A DNA stretch of 64,000 bases from JAPHSX01 sp041554195 (lineage in GTDB: Bacteria; Pseudomonadota; Gammaproteobacteria; Thiohalomonadales; Thiohalomonadaceae): the NCBI GenBank assembly GCA_041554195.1, contig JBFFMJ010000002.1, forward strand, positions 337,938 through 401,937. The letters run 5' to 3'. Each line of letters starts with the position of its first letter. Position 1 is the first letter of the stretch. This document shows, one piece after another, positions 56,097 through 64,000 of this stretch. The position numbers and the translations under genes are program-made. The notes beneath the pieces were generated by a model, which made no database searches, was not told the origin of the DNA, and saw only the letters and a list, made by a program, of their open reading frames with translations.

Positions 56097-58478
56097 TTAT
56101 TCTCTTAATGCCGCCCCTAGTTCGCTTGCAAGGGTTGTTACTATCTGCTCGATAGCGGAATCAACTTCTTCATCAGTAAGAGTGCGTGATTGTGCCTGTA
56201 AGGTCAAGCCTAAAGCAAGACTTTTTCGTCCTGAATCAATATGTTCGCCTTCATAGACGTCAAACAGCTTTAAGTTCTGCAAGGTATCAGGGGCGACTCT
56301 TTGCACGACTTCAGAGACGGCTGACGAAGGAATTGCCCGCTCTAAAACTAGTGCAATATCGCGCCGAATCGCCGGATATTTTGAGATTTCACTGAATTTT
56401 GCCACAGTTCCTGAAAATAGTGCCTCTGCCTCGATCTCAAAGAGGAAGGTCTGGCCACTGAGGCCCAGCCTGGACTCTATTGAGGGGTGCAAGGCACCGA
56501 GCCACCCCACCGATTTGCCATCCAGGGCGATGCGGGCAGCCTGGCCTGGATGCAGTGCCGGGTGCGTATCGGCACTGAAGCTGAAGTCTTCGGCACGACC
56601 GGTTAAGGCCATTAATGCCTCCACGTCACCCTTTACATCGAAAAAGTCGAGCTTCTGCTCAGTAGCGGCCCACTGCTCGGGCAGTACGTTGCCGTAGACG
56701 ACACCCGCAACAACGTTATCCTGTTGAATGGCATCGCCCTCCAGCGGCAGGAAGCGCAAGCCGTACTCAAATAACCGTACCCTGCCCTGCTGGCGATTGA
56801 TGTTGTGCTGCAACGCGGGCAACAGGCCGGCCCAGATAGTGGTGCGCATTACCGACATATCGGCGGAGATGGGGTTGGCCAGGGCGATGGGGGTCCGCTG
56901 CGGGTCGAGCAGATGCTGCATCTTCGGCTCGACGAAGGTATAGGTGATCGCCTCCTGGTAACCACGCTCCACCAGCACCCTTGCCAGGTCCATCTTATCG
57001 AGCCTGGCCTCGGGGCACTCCCCCATACGCAGCGCCCCCTGTGGACGAATGCTGGGCAGGTTGCTGTAGCCGATGATGCGACCGATCTCCTCGATCAGAT
57101 CTTCCTCAATACTGATATCAAAACGGAAGGCGGGTGCGGTCACCAACCACCCCTCCCCGTTCGCCTCTACCTGCATATCAAGGCGGCAGAGGATTTCATC
57201 AATGGTCTCCTTCGAGACCTGAGTGCCCAACACTCGCTCAACGCGTGCGTGGCGCAGGCTAACCGGCTTGGACGTCGGCAGGTGCTCGGTAGAGACCACC
57301 TCGCTTACAGGTCCCGCCTTGCCCCCGGCGATCTCGATTAACAGCGCTGTGGCGCGCTCCATCGCCTGTGTGGCCAGCTCTGGCGAGACACCACGTTCAA
57401 AACGGTGTGAGGAGTCGGTGTGTAACCCATAGCGACGGGCACGACCGGCGATAGAGAGTGGATTAAAGAAGGCGCTCTCCAGGAAGATATCCTGAGTCTC
57501 ATCGCCAACCGCCGACCCGGCACCGCCCATCACACCGGCCATCGCCAGTGCTGCCGAATCGTCGGCGATCACCAGGGTCTCGCCATCCAGCTCAACCTCA
57601 TCCTCATTCAGCAGCTTCAGTTTCTCACCGGCAGTGGCAAGGCGCACCTGAATGCCGCCATTGAGCTTGGCCAGATCGAAGGCGTGCATTGGCTGCCCCA
57701 GCTCAAGCAACACGTAATTGGTAACATCGACCACGGCACCGAGACTGCGGTTGCCGCTACGACGCAGGCGCTCCTGCATCCACAGCGGAGTCTCGGCAGC
57801 CACATTCACACCGCGGATGACACGCCCCAGATAACGCGGGCACTCGGCCTGCGCGGTAACGCTTATCGCCAGCGTCTCGTCGATGGTGGGCGCAACGGCA
57901 TCACAGGCGGGCCCCTGCACCTCGGCATTATTCAACACACCGGCCTCACGGGCGATCCCGGCAAGGCTCAGGCAGTCGCCACGGTTGGGGGTCAGCCCCA
58001 GTTCGATGATGACATCATCCAGTTGCAGATAGTCGCGGAAATTTTCGCCCACCGGGGCATCGGCGGGCAGCTCCATCAGTCCCTCCGAGCTCTCGGCCAA
58101 CCCCAGCTCAGAGGCCGAGGCGAGCATGCCGTTAGAGGGAACGCCGCGCAGCTTCGCCTTTTTAATCTTAAAGTTGCCGGGCAGTTTAGCGCCAACAATG
58201 GCACAGGGCACGCGCAGACCGGCGCGCACATTGGCCGCACCGCAAACGATCTGTACTGGCTCGGCTTCACCAATATTGACCTGAGTCACCCGCAGTTTAT
58301 CGGCATCCGGGTGCGGCTCAACGCTCAGCACCTCGCCGACAACGACACCGCTAAATTCACTGGCCACCGGGTCGACCGCGTCGACCTCCAGCCCGGCCAT
58401 GGTCAGCTGATGACACAGCTCATCGGTAGAGACCGAAGGATTAACCCACTCACGCAACCACTGTTCACTGAATTTCAT
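56097..58478 (-). CDS. pheT: Phenylalanyl-tRNA synthetase beta subunit
   Basis: 793 residues, normal length. N-terminal tRNA-binding (EMAP-like) domain at about 40-150 (VGEVLSVEPHPDADKLRVTQV), B3/B4 editing domain, B5 domain, core synthetase-like domain (IGYSNLPSIRPQGALR), and the C-terminal ferredoxin-fold anticodon-binding domain (KYPAIRRDIALVLERAIP). With PheS it charges tRNA-Phe as an alpha2beta2 tetramer. It lies 134 bp after pheS and 2 bp before ihfA. Confidence 0.96.
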   Translation of the reverse strand: MKFSEQWLREWVNPSVSTDELCHQLTMAGLEVDAVDPVASEFSGVVVGEVLSVEPHPDADKLRVTQVNIGEAEPVQIVCGAANVRAGLRVPCAIVGAKLPGNFKIKKAKLRGVPSNGMLASASELGLAESSEGLMELPADAPVGENFRDYLQLDDVIIELGLTPNRGDCLSLAGIAREAGVLNNAEVQGPACDAVAPTIDETLAISVTAQAECPRYLGRVIRGVNVAAETPLWMQERLRRSGNRSLGAVVDVTNYVLLELGQPMHAFDLAKLNGGIQVRLATAGEKLKLLNEDEVELDGETLVIADDSAALAMAGVMGGAGSAVGDETQDIFLESAFFNPLSIAGRARRYGLHTDSSHRFERGVSPELATQAMERATALLIEIAGGKAGPVSEVVSTEHLPTSKPVSLRHARVERVLGTQVSKETIDEILCRLDMQVEANGEGWLVTAPAFRFDISIEEDLIEEIGRIIGYSNLPSIRPQGALRMGECPEARLDKMDLARVLVERGYQEAITYTFVEPKMQHLLDPQRTPIALANPISADMSVMRTTIWAGLLPALQHNINRQQGRVRLFEYGLRFLPLEGDAIQQDNVVAGVVYGNVLPEQWAATEQKLDFFDVKGDVEALMALTGRAEDFSFSADTHPALHPGQAARIALDGKSVGWLGALHPSIESRLGLSGQTFLFEIEAEALFSGTVAKFSEISKYPAIRRDIALVLERAIPSSAVSEVVQRVAPDTLQNLKLFDVYEGEHIDSGRKSLALGLTLQAQSRTLTDEEVDSAIEQIVTTLASELGAALRE

Positions 58479-58612
58479 ATTAGGTATTTAGCCTGAATCT
58501 AATAAATTATTTTTACCGCGAAGCGGGTCAAGGGAGGCAAAGCCAATATTCCCCTCACACCATGATGAAACGCCCTTACATCAAGTCACTTCGCGTACTT
58601 TGTTGTTCACTG

Positions 58613-59629
58613 CTAATTAAACTGTTGCAGGAAACGCAGGTCATTTTCGAAAAAGAGACGCAGATCGTTCACTCCGTAGCGCAACATCGCCAGCCGCTCA
58701 ACCCCCATGCCAAAGGCAAAGCCGGTGTACTTCTCGCTGTCGATACCAACGTGGCGGAACACCTCAGGGTGTACCATGCCGCAACCCAGCACCTCCAGCC
58801 AGCCGGTGTGGGAGCAGACACGACACCCCTTCCCGCCACACATGACGCACTGGATATCGGCCTCGGCAGAGGGTTCGGTAAAAGGGAAGTAGGAAGGGCG
58901 GAAACGCACCTCCAGATCACGCTCAAAGAAATTACGCAGGAAGTCATCGAGAATGCCTTTGAGATCAGCAAAGCTCACCGCCTCGTCCACCATCAACCCC
59001 TCCACCTGATGGAACATCGGGGTGTGGGTCAGGTCCGAATCGCAACGATAGACACGCCCGGGCGCAATCACCCGTAGCGGTGGCTGCTGCTGCTCCATGG
59101 TGCGTACCTGCACCGGCGAGGTGTGGGTACGCAGCAGCGTCTTGGCATCGAAGTAGAAGGTGTCGTGCATCGCACGCGCCGGATGGGTCTCAGGAATATT
59201 CAACGACTCGAAGTTATGAAAGTCATCTTCGATCTCCGGCCCTTCGGCAACGCTAAAGCCCAGCTGCGAGAACAGCTCATTGATGCGCTGCAGGGTCAGG
59301 GTAACCGGGTGCAGTCCACCGGAATGCTGGCCGCGACCCGGCAGGGTCACATCGATCGTTTCTGAGGCCAGACGGGCATTCAGTTCGGCATCTTTAAGCG
59401 ACTGTTTACGCGCCTCAAGCGCCTGCTGCACCTTGCCCTTGGCCTGATTGATTGCCTGACCGGCAGCGGGACGCTGTTCGGCCGACAACTTACCCAGTGA
59501 TTTCATCTGCTCGGTAAAAAAGCCCTTTTTGCCGAGATACTGCACCCGAATCGTATCCAGTGCCTGCAACTCTTCTGCGGCAGCGATCTGCTGTTCCGCC
59601 TCGCTTACGAGTCCTGTCAACTCATCCAC
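58613..59629 (-). CDS. pheS: Phenylalanyl-tRNA synthetase alpha subunit
   Basis: 338 residues. An N-terminal coiled coil (EAEQQIAAAEELQAL..., KVQQALEARKQSLKDAEL), then class II motifs: LHPVTLTLQRINELFSQLGF, motif 2 region APGRVYRCDSDLTHTPMFHQ, EVRFRPSYFPFTEPSAE and motif 3 GMGVERLAMLRYGVNDLR. A terminator between rplT and pheS (59691-59724) separates the two transcripts; no Phe-rich leader peptide is found. Confidence 0.96.
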   Translation of the reverse strand: MDELTGLVSEAEQQIAAAEELQALDTIRVQYLGKKGFFTEQMKSLGKLSAEQRPAAGQAINQAKGKVQQALEARKQSLKDAELNARLASETIDVTLPGRGQHSGGLHPVTLTLQRINELFSQLGFSVAEGPEIEDDFHNFESLNIPETHPARAMHDTFYFDAKTLLRTHTSPVQVRTMEQQQPPLRVIAPGRVYRCDSDLTHTPMFHQVEGLMVDEAVSFADLKGILDDFLRNFFERDLEVRFRPSYFPFTEPSAEADIQCVMCGGKGCRVCSHTGWLEVLGCGMVHPEVFRHVGIDSEKYTGFAFGMGVERLAMLRYGVNDLRLFFENDLRFLQQFN

Positions 59630-59690
59630 GCAACTTCTCCGTATTTAAGTGCCGCCAGCGGGGCCACACCCTTAAGAATGCTTAAAAACT

Positions 59691-59724
59691 AAAAAGGGGG
59701 AAGACTTTTCGGCCTTCCCCCTTT
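59691..59724 (-). terminator. Terminator after rplT, upstream of pheS
   Basis: On the minus strand AAAGGGGGAAG and CTTCCCCCTTT form an 11-bp perfect stem, followed by TTAGTTTTT. It ends the thrS-infC-rpmI-rplT transcript. It occupies the place of the pheST attenuator of E. coli, but no short phenylalanine-rich reading frame precedes it. Confidence 0.85.
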
Positions 59725-59785
59725 CGGTGCCAATCACTCGGTCACACGCCACTGGCAGATCAAGCGCCAGCGGCGGTGAAGGTGA

Positions 59786-60142
59786 TTAAGCTAGTGCCGC
59801 CTTGGATTGCTCTGCCAATGCAGCAAAACAGCCCTTATCGGTTACGGCGATATCGGCCAGGATCTTACGATCAATCTCGATACCCGCCCTCTTCAGACCG
59901 TTAATGAAACGGCTGTAAGAAAGACCACACTCACGGGAAGCCGCGTTGATACGGGCAATCCACAGGGCGCGGAACTGACGCTTGCGCTGGCGACGGTCAC
60001 GGTAGGCGTACTGGCCTGCCTTGATAACCGCCTGCTTGGCGACGCGATATACATTCTTACGGCGGCCTTTATACCCTTTAGCCTGGGCAATGACCTTCTT
60101 GTGCCTGGCGCGTGCGGTAACACCACGTTTTACTCTTGCCAT
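59786..60142 (-). CDS. rplT: 50S ribosomal protein L20
   Basis: 118 residues, MARVKRGVTARARHKKVIAQ with AKGYKGRRKNVYRVAKQAV; full-length match to L20. It is a strongly basic protein binding 23S rRNA early in assembly, and in E. coli it also represses rpmI-rplT translation. It follows rpmI by 13 bp. Confidence 0.97.
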   Translation of the reverse strand: MARVKRGVTARARHKKVIAQAKGYKGRRKNVYRVAKQAVIKAGQYAYRDRRQRKRQFRALWIARINAASRECGLSYSRFINGLKRAGIEIDRKILADIAVTDKGCFAALAEQSKAALA

Positions 60143-60155
60143 CGTTCAATACTCC

Positions 60156-60350
60156 TCAGCTGTAGGGCAACATGCGACGAACCATACGGACGTCGACCGG
60201 TGCAATCATTTCCGGCGAACGCAGCTGACGCTTACGCTTGGTCGGTTTTTTGGTGAGGATGTGACGACGGAAAGACTTATTACGCTTAAAGCCCCCGGCA
60301 CTACGTTTGAAGCGCTTGGCAGCGCCCCGATTGGTTTTGATTTTCGGCAT
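60156..60350 (-). CDS. rpmI: 50S ribosomal protein L35
   Basis: 64 residues, MPKIKTNRGAAKRFKRSAGG ending MVRRMLPYS; full-length match. It lies 107 bp after infC, a gap that in related bacteria carries the L20 translational operator; I could not fold it reliably by eye. Confidence 0.96.
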   Translation of the reverse strand: MPKIKTNRGAAKRFKRSAGGFKRNKSFRRHILTKKPTKRKRQLRSPEMIAPVDVRMVRRMLPYS

Positions 60351-60457
60351 TACTTAACTCCGCATTTCAAAGTGATAAAAACGCAACGTTTGTGACTGGA
60401 CACCTCCGTAAGGGGCGGACAGTAGCGCGCTCGAAGCAGACCTGTATAAATACGGGT

Positions 60458-60982
60458 CTACTTCTTCTTTTTTGGGGCAATCAGCATCACCATTTGGCGG
60501 CCTTCCATCCTCGGGAACTGTTCAACAGAACCCAATTCTGCAAGGTCACCCTCGACGCGCTTCAATAGATCGCGACCGAGTTCCTGGTGGGCCATTTCAC
60601 GGCCACGGAACCGTAAGGTTACCTTGACCCTGTCCCCTTCAGTGAGGAAGCGTGTCAGGTTGCGTAGTTTTACCTGATAATCTCCCTCTTCCGTCCCAGG
60701 ACGGAATTTGATCTCTTTTACCTGGACCTGCTTCTGCTTCTTCTTGGCGACCTGCTGCTTCTTACGCTCTTCAAAGATGAACTTACCGTGGTCCATAATG
60801 CGACAGACTGGCGGTTTGGCATCGGGTGAAACCTCTACCAAATCAAGATCGGCCTCGAGGGCAATCTCCAACGCTTGTGAGGTGGGTATCACTCCCACCT
60901 GTTCGCCGTCGGCGCCTATAAGGCGTACTTCTGGAACCCGAATATCTTCGTTAAGTCGAGTTTGCTTCTCTTTAGCAGCGAT
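60458..60982 (-). CDS. infC: Translation initiation factor IF-3 (probable AUC start)
   Basis: 174 residues counted from an ATC codon at 60982. The next residues AAKEKQTRLNEDIRVPEVRLIG match the usual IF-3 N-terminus; the C-terminal domain has KFRPGTEEGDYQVKLRNLTRFL and VTLRFRGREMAHQELG. GGAGG lies 9 bases before the ATC. Any ATG- or GTG-type start further up would lie within thrS and add unrelated sequence. AUU or AUC starts are normal for infC and let IF-3 repress its own synthesis. The thrS stop is 5 bases upstream. Confidence 0.93.
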   Translation of the reverse strand: MAAKEKQTRLNEDIRVPEVRLIGADGEQVGVIPTSQALEIALEADLDLVEVSPDAKPPVCRIMDHGKFIFEERKKQQVAKKKQKQVQVKEIKFRPGTEEGDYQVKLRNLTRFLTEGDRVKVTLRFRGREMAHQELGRDLLKRVEGDLAELGSVEQFPRMEGRQMVMLIAPKKKK

Positions 60983-60986
60983 GTCG

Positions 60987-62915
60987 TCAATCCTCCAGTG
61001 CAGGTTTACGTCCGCGGTTCGCAATCTCAGAATTCAGCAACTCGGCAAATGTCTCCATAGACATCGTGCCAAGGTCTTCACCGGTTCTGGTGCGTACCGC
61101 AACGGTTCGTTCCTCTACCTCGCGGTCACCGATGACCAGCATGTAGGGAACACGGTGTAATGTGTGCTCGCGGATTTTAAAGCCGATTTTCTCATTTCTC
61201 AAGTCGGATTTGATGCGAATGCCTTGTTTTTTAAGGTTTTGCTCGATTTCTTTGACAAATTCGGCCTGTCGGTCGGTAATTGTCATCACTACGGCCTGAA
61301 CCGGGGCCAACCACAGGGGGAAGGCGCCGGCGAAGTTTTCGATGAGAATACCGATAAAACGCTCCAGCGATCCGAGGATCGCCCGGTGCAGCATCACCGG
61401 CACCTGCTTGCTTCCATCCTCGGCAATATAGTGGGCATCGAGACGACCCGGCATCGAGAAATCGACCTGAATGGTACCGCACTGCCATACCCGGCCCAGG
61501 CAATCCTTCAGTGAGAACTCGATCTTCGGCCCGTAGAAGGCACCCTCGCCGGTCTGCAGATCCCACGGCAGCCCCTTACTGTTAAGCGCCTGCTCCAGCG
61601 CGTGCTCGGCCTTGTCCCATACCTCGTCCGAGCCAACGCGCTTCTCAGGGCGGGTGGAGAGCTTGATGATCACCTCATCAAAGCCGAAATCGGCATAGAC
61701 CTTATATAGAAGGTCGATAAACTCCGAGACCTCAGGCTGGATCTGCTCCTCGGTACAGAAGATATGGGCATCGTCCTGGGTGAAGTTACGCACCCGCATC
61801 AGCCCGTGCAGCGTACCGGAGGGCTCGTTGCGGTGGCAGGAGCCGAACTCGGCCATACGCAGCGGCAGCTCACGGTAGGACTTGAGGCCCTGATTGAAGA
61901 TCTGCACATGGCACGGGCAGTTCATCGGCTTCACCGCATAGTCGCGGTTCTCCGAATGGGTGGTGAACATCATGTCGCCAAACTTGTCCCAGTGGCCCGA
62001 CTTCTCCCACAGGCTGCGATCGACAACCTGCGGGGTCTTCACCTCGGTGTAGTTATTTTCACGCAGCACATCACGCACATACTGCTCGACCTGCTGGTAG
62101 ACCATCCAGCCGTTGTCGTGCCAGAAGATCATCCCCGGGGCCTCTTCCTGGCTGTGGAACAGGTCCAGCTGACGGGCGATCTTACGATGGTCGCGCTTCT
62201 CCGCCTCTTCCAGGCGGTGCAGGTAATCCTTCAGGTCGTTCTTATTGGCCCAGGCGGTGCCGTAGATGCGGGTCAGCATCTCGTTGTTGGAGTCACCGCG
62301 CCAGTAGGCACCGGCCACCTTCATCAGCTTGAAGGCCTTGAGCTTGGCAGTGGAAGGCACATGGGGGCCACGGCAGAGGTCGGTAAACTCCCCCTGTTTG
62401 TAGAGCGACAGCACCTCACCGTGGGGGATCGCCTCCACCAGTTCCGCCTTGTACTTCTCCCCCATACCAAGGAACATCTCAATCGCCTCCTCACGGGGCA
62501 TCTCGGAGCGCTCCAGCGGCAGGTTCTGCGAGACGATCTTCGCCATCTCCTTCTCGATCTTCTTCAGATCATCGGTGGTAAAGGGGCGCTCGTAGGCAAA
62601 ATCGTAAAAGAAGCCGTCTTCGATCACCGGGCCGATGGTCACCTGCGCCTCAGGGAACAGGCGCTGTACCGCCTGCGCCAGCAGGTGAGCGGTCGAATGG
62701 CGGATGATCTCCAGCGCCTCATCACTCTTATCGGTGATGATCGCAAGAGTGGCGTCCTCTTTAATCAAGTACGAGGCATCAACCAGCTGGCCGTTGACCT
62801 TTCCCCCCAGGGTCGCCTTGGCAAGGCCTGAGCCAATATTGGCCGCCACATCATAGACAGAAACAGGGGAATCGAACTGGCGCTCAGAGCCATCGGGAAG
62901 GGTGATAACAGGCAT
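60987..62915 (-). CDS. thrS: Threonyl-tRNA synthetase
   Basis: 642 residues, normal length. TGS domain (1-60), the editing domain with HSTAHLLAQAVQRLFPEAQVTIGPVIEDGFFYDF, class II core with KPMNCPCHVQIF (zinc cysteine), MAEFGSCHRNEPSGTLHGLMRVR and HRAILGSLERFIGILIE, and the anticodon-binding domain at the C-terminus. It charges tRNA-Thr. First gene of thrS-infC-rpmI-rplT. A terminator hairpin (62964-62992) stands in its leader, which suggests attenuation or a protected leader. Confidence 0.96.
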   Translation of the reverse strand: MPVITLPDGSERQFDSPVSVYDVAANIGSGLAKATLGGKVNGQLVDASYLIKEDATLAIITDKSDEALEIIRHSTAHLLAQAVQRLFPEAQVTIGPVIEDGFFYDFAYERPFTTDDLKKIEKEMAKIVSQNLPLERSEMPREEAIEMFLGMGEKYKAELVEAIPHGEVLSLYKQGEFTDLCRGPHVPSTAKLKAFKLMKVAGAYWRGDSNNEMLTRIYGTAWANKNDLKDYLHRLEEAEKRDHRKIARQLDLFHSQEEAPGMIFWHDNGWMVYQQVEQYVRDVLRENNYTEVKTPQVVDRSLWEKSGHWDKFGDMMFTTHSENRDYAVKPMNCPCHVQIFNQGLKSYRELPLRMAEFGSCHRNEPSGTLHGLMRVRNFTQDDAHIFCTEEQIQPEVSEFIDLLYKVYADFGFDEVIIKLSTRPEKRVGSDEVWDKAEHALEQALNSKGLPWDLQTGEGAFYGPKIEFSLKDCLGRVWQCGTIQVDFSMPGRLDAHYIAEDGSKQVPVMLHRAILGSLERFIGILIENFAGAFPLWLAPVQAVVMTITDRQAEFVKEIEQNLKKQGIRIKSDLRNEKIGFKIREHTLHRVPYMLVIGDREVEERTVAVRTRTGEDLGTMSMETFAELLNSEIANRGRKPALED

Positions 62916-62963
62916 GTTATGTTCCTATTCAGTGGTGATCCCTACGACAGACCACGTGACAAT

Positions 62964-62992
62964 AAAAAAGCACCGTGCCGGACACAGTGCTT
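62964..62992 (-). terminator. Terminator-type hairpin in the thrS leader
   Basis: AAGCACTGTG, TCCGG loop, CACGGTGCTT, then TTTTAT on the minus strand: a 10-bp stem with one G-T pair. It lies about 49 bp upstream of the thrS ATG with no minus-strand gene before it inside the window, so it may be an attenuator. Confidence 0.75.
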
Positions 62993-63045
62993 GGGATTCG
63001 GGTTATCAGGGGGCCATCTGGCCACCCTATCTCATTGATTTGAAT

Positions 63046-63082
63046 AGTATCACACCCTATATGTGAGAGTGAACCGTTTCAC
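63046..63082 (-). promoter_or_regulatory. Candidate thrS promoter overlapped by an inverted repeat
   Basis: On the minus strand TTCACT, 16 bp, then GATACT, preceded by TGT (an extended -10). The -35 is inside the perfect inverted repeat GTGAA-CCGT-TTCAC (63069-63082), which could be an operator. Prediction by eye. Confidence 0.3.
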
Positions 63083-63234
63083 ATAAACGGAGTTTGCCGC
63101 AACTATCCGCCCCATAAGCGGTCACAGCACTATAGAATGGCTGCAAATCCGCTGCGCAGGGTCGTTTTTTTACTCAAATGCCCCCAGCTTTGCTAACGTA
63201 GCCGACAATGAATCCAATACCGACAGGACGCATC

Positions 63235-64000
63235 ATGAAAAAACAGCTCACCCTACTCCTCTCCACCCTCGCGCTCTCCGGCAGCCTCTACGCCGCTGAC
63301 CTGAAAGATGAAATCAGCAAGGTACTTAAAGAGAACCCGGAGATCCTCTACCAGGTGATTCAGGAGAACCCGGCTGAATTCATGGCCGTGTTGCAGGTTG
63401 CCGCCAAACAGGCACAACAGCAGGAAGCCATCACCAAAAGAATTCAGGAGCAAAAAGAGTTCGAGGCCGCCTTTAGCAATCCGCTTAAGCCACAAATCCG
63501 CAAGGACGAGGCGATTCGCGGCAGCAAAAAAGCCCCGCTGGTACTCGTCGAATACTCCGACTTCCAGTGCCCCTACTGCCAGCGCGGCTACAACACCGTG
63601 ATGGAACTGATGAAAAAGTATGATGGCAAGATCCAGTTCGTCTATAAGCACCTGCCGCTCGATTTTCACGAATCAGCCATGCCCACCGCACACTACTATG
63701 AAGCACTGCGCATGCAGAACAACGCGCTGGCCTTCAAGTTCCATGATGCCGTCTTCAAGGACATCACCAAGCTGAAGCAGGGCGAACCCTACCTGAAACA
63801 GCTCGCACAGCAGACCGGTGCCGATATGAAACTGCTGGCAAAGACCCTGGAAGATCGTGAAGACGAAATCCACACCCGCATCCAGCAGGACATAGACGAG
63901 GCGCGCAAGTTCGGCATGACCGGCACCCCCGGCTTCGTGCTTAACGGTATCCCGCTAAGAGGCGCTTATCCCATTGCGCAGTTTGAGAATGTGATTAAAG
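63235..64000 (+). CDS. DsbA-family thiol:disulfide oxidoreductase, 3' end beyond window
   Basis: Begins at ATG 63235 with AGGA about 8 bases upstream and stays open to the window edge (255 codons seen). Signal peptide at 1-20 (MKKQLTLLLSTLALSGSLYA). Then a helical N-terminal segment (ENPEILYQVIQENPAEFMAVL), and a thioredoxin fold with the active site CPYC in YSDFQCPYCQRGYN (about residue 108). The cis-proline loop is TGTPGFVLNG near residue 230. The arrangement matches the DsbA/DsbG-like (thioredoxin_4) periplasmic group often called DsbA family or Com1-like. The partner that recycles it is not in view. Confidence 0.88.
   Translation, partial: MKKQLTLLLSTLALSGSLYAADLKDEISKVLKENPEILYQVIQENPAEFMAVLQVAAKQAQQQEAITKRIQEQKEFEAAFSNPLKPQIRKDEAIRGSKKAPLVLVEYSDFQCPYCQRGYNTVMELMKKYDGKIQFVYKHLPLDFHESAMPTAHYYEALRMQNNALAFKFHDAVFKDITKLKQGEPYLKQLAQQTGADMKLLAKTLEDREDEIHTRIQQDIDEARKFGMTGTPGFVLNGIPLRGAYPIAQFENVIK

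Larger units (their letters stand above)
62916..63234. promoter_or_regulatory. Divergent intergenic region between thrS and the DsbA-family gene
   Basis: 319 bp without a gene. It holds, on the thrS side, a leader with a terminator hairpin, a small GGCC-AGAT-GGCC hairpin (63012-63023) and a possible promoter, and on the other side the short upstream region of the DsbA-family gene. Two tiny minus-strand reading frames (three codons or fewer) are too short to be leader peptides. Confidence 0.6.

Noticed and set aside
59630..59785. Possible pheM-like leader peptide before pheS
   Set aside because: The region has the terminator but no short phenylalanine-rich frame; reading frames before the hairpin are only a few codons with no Phe.
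61764..62831. 355-residue frame antisense to thrS
   Set aside because: Shadow frame; repetitive His/Leu/Val composition with no recognisable domain, opposite a full-length ThrRS.
63012..63028. AGGGTGG in the thrS leader, resembling the start of a T-box antiterminator
   Set aside because: Only seven bases match, the conserved remainder is missing, and T-boxes are not known for thrS in gammaproteobacteria.

Overview
The window is a chromosomal segment of moderate GC from a sulfur-oxidising gammaproteobacterium. The main evidence is a nearly complete dsr cluster, dsrABEFHCMKLJOP (15959-26896) plus dsrN and dsrR (28093-29882). The presence of dsrEFH, dsrL, dsrN and dsrR, and a short dsrM, marks the oxidative (reverse) sulfite reductase pathway rather than sulfate respiration. 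Housekeeping synteny (thrS-infC-rpmI-rplT-pheS-pheT-ihfA; nagZ-hpt-mtnP; tmk-holB-pilZ-tatD) is typically gammaproteobacterial. Pyruvate:ferredoxin oxidoreductase and a NarX/NarL-type pair suggest a metabolically flexible, possibly nitrate-responsive chemolithotroph such as Sedimenticola, Thiodiazotropha or tubeworm-symbiont relatives. The genus is inference. I saw no insertion sequence, prophage, plasmid gene or CRISPR array.

Layout. 1-6098: end of an MscS channel gene, a LapA-like protein, and the TamA/TamB outer-membrane assembly pair. 6272-12145: a class V aminotransferase, a cyclic-nucleotide-binding/rhodanese fusion, and a minus-strand replication block (tmk, holB, pilZ, tatD) preceded by an unrecognised gene. 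12277-15429: a dsr-linked accessory block, with a plus-strand Sfum_1244-type protein facing a minus-strand set that encodes a small protein, a helical protein, a stand-alone Cas6/Cmx6-family protein and a cysteine-free DsrC paralogue (RspA type). This set diverges from dsrA across about 500 bp of regulatory DNA with two inverted repeats and a G-tract. 15959-29882: the dsr genes, interrupted after dsrP by a terminator and a TrpD2-like gene before dsrNR. Strong hairpins lie after dsrA and after dsrC.

30004-47076: a NarXL-like two-component pair, CsiV, purine salvage and cell-wall recycling (mtnP-like, hpt, nagZ), L,D-transpeptidases, RNA modification (dusC, rlmD, rsmJ), cysM and assorted signalling proteins. 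47243-55031: nifJ with a dihydroorotate-dehydrogenase-like partner, pabB, and a second two-component pair. 55246-62992: tRNA-Pro(GGG), a MerR-type regulator and the ihfA-pheTS / rplT-rpmI-infC-thrS translation block, in which infC appears to start at AUC and thrS has a terminator hairpin in its leader. The window ends inside a DsbA-family thiol oxidoreductase gene.

How the genes work together. DsrEFH passes sulfane sulfur to DsrC; DsrAB with DsrL oxidises it to sulfite; DsrMKJOP connects DsrC thiol/disulfide chemistry to the quinone pool and periplasm; DsrN amidates siroheme. The most unusual part is the divergent Cas6/Cmx6-RspA block beside dsrA. A CRISPR-type RNA endonuclease fold without a CRISPR array, next to an operon carrying strong intergenic RNA hairpins, suggests post-transcriptional control of dsr mRNA. 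That link is hypothesis only.
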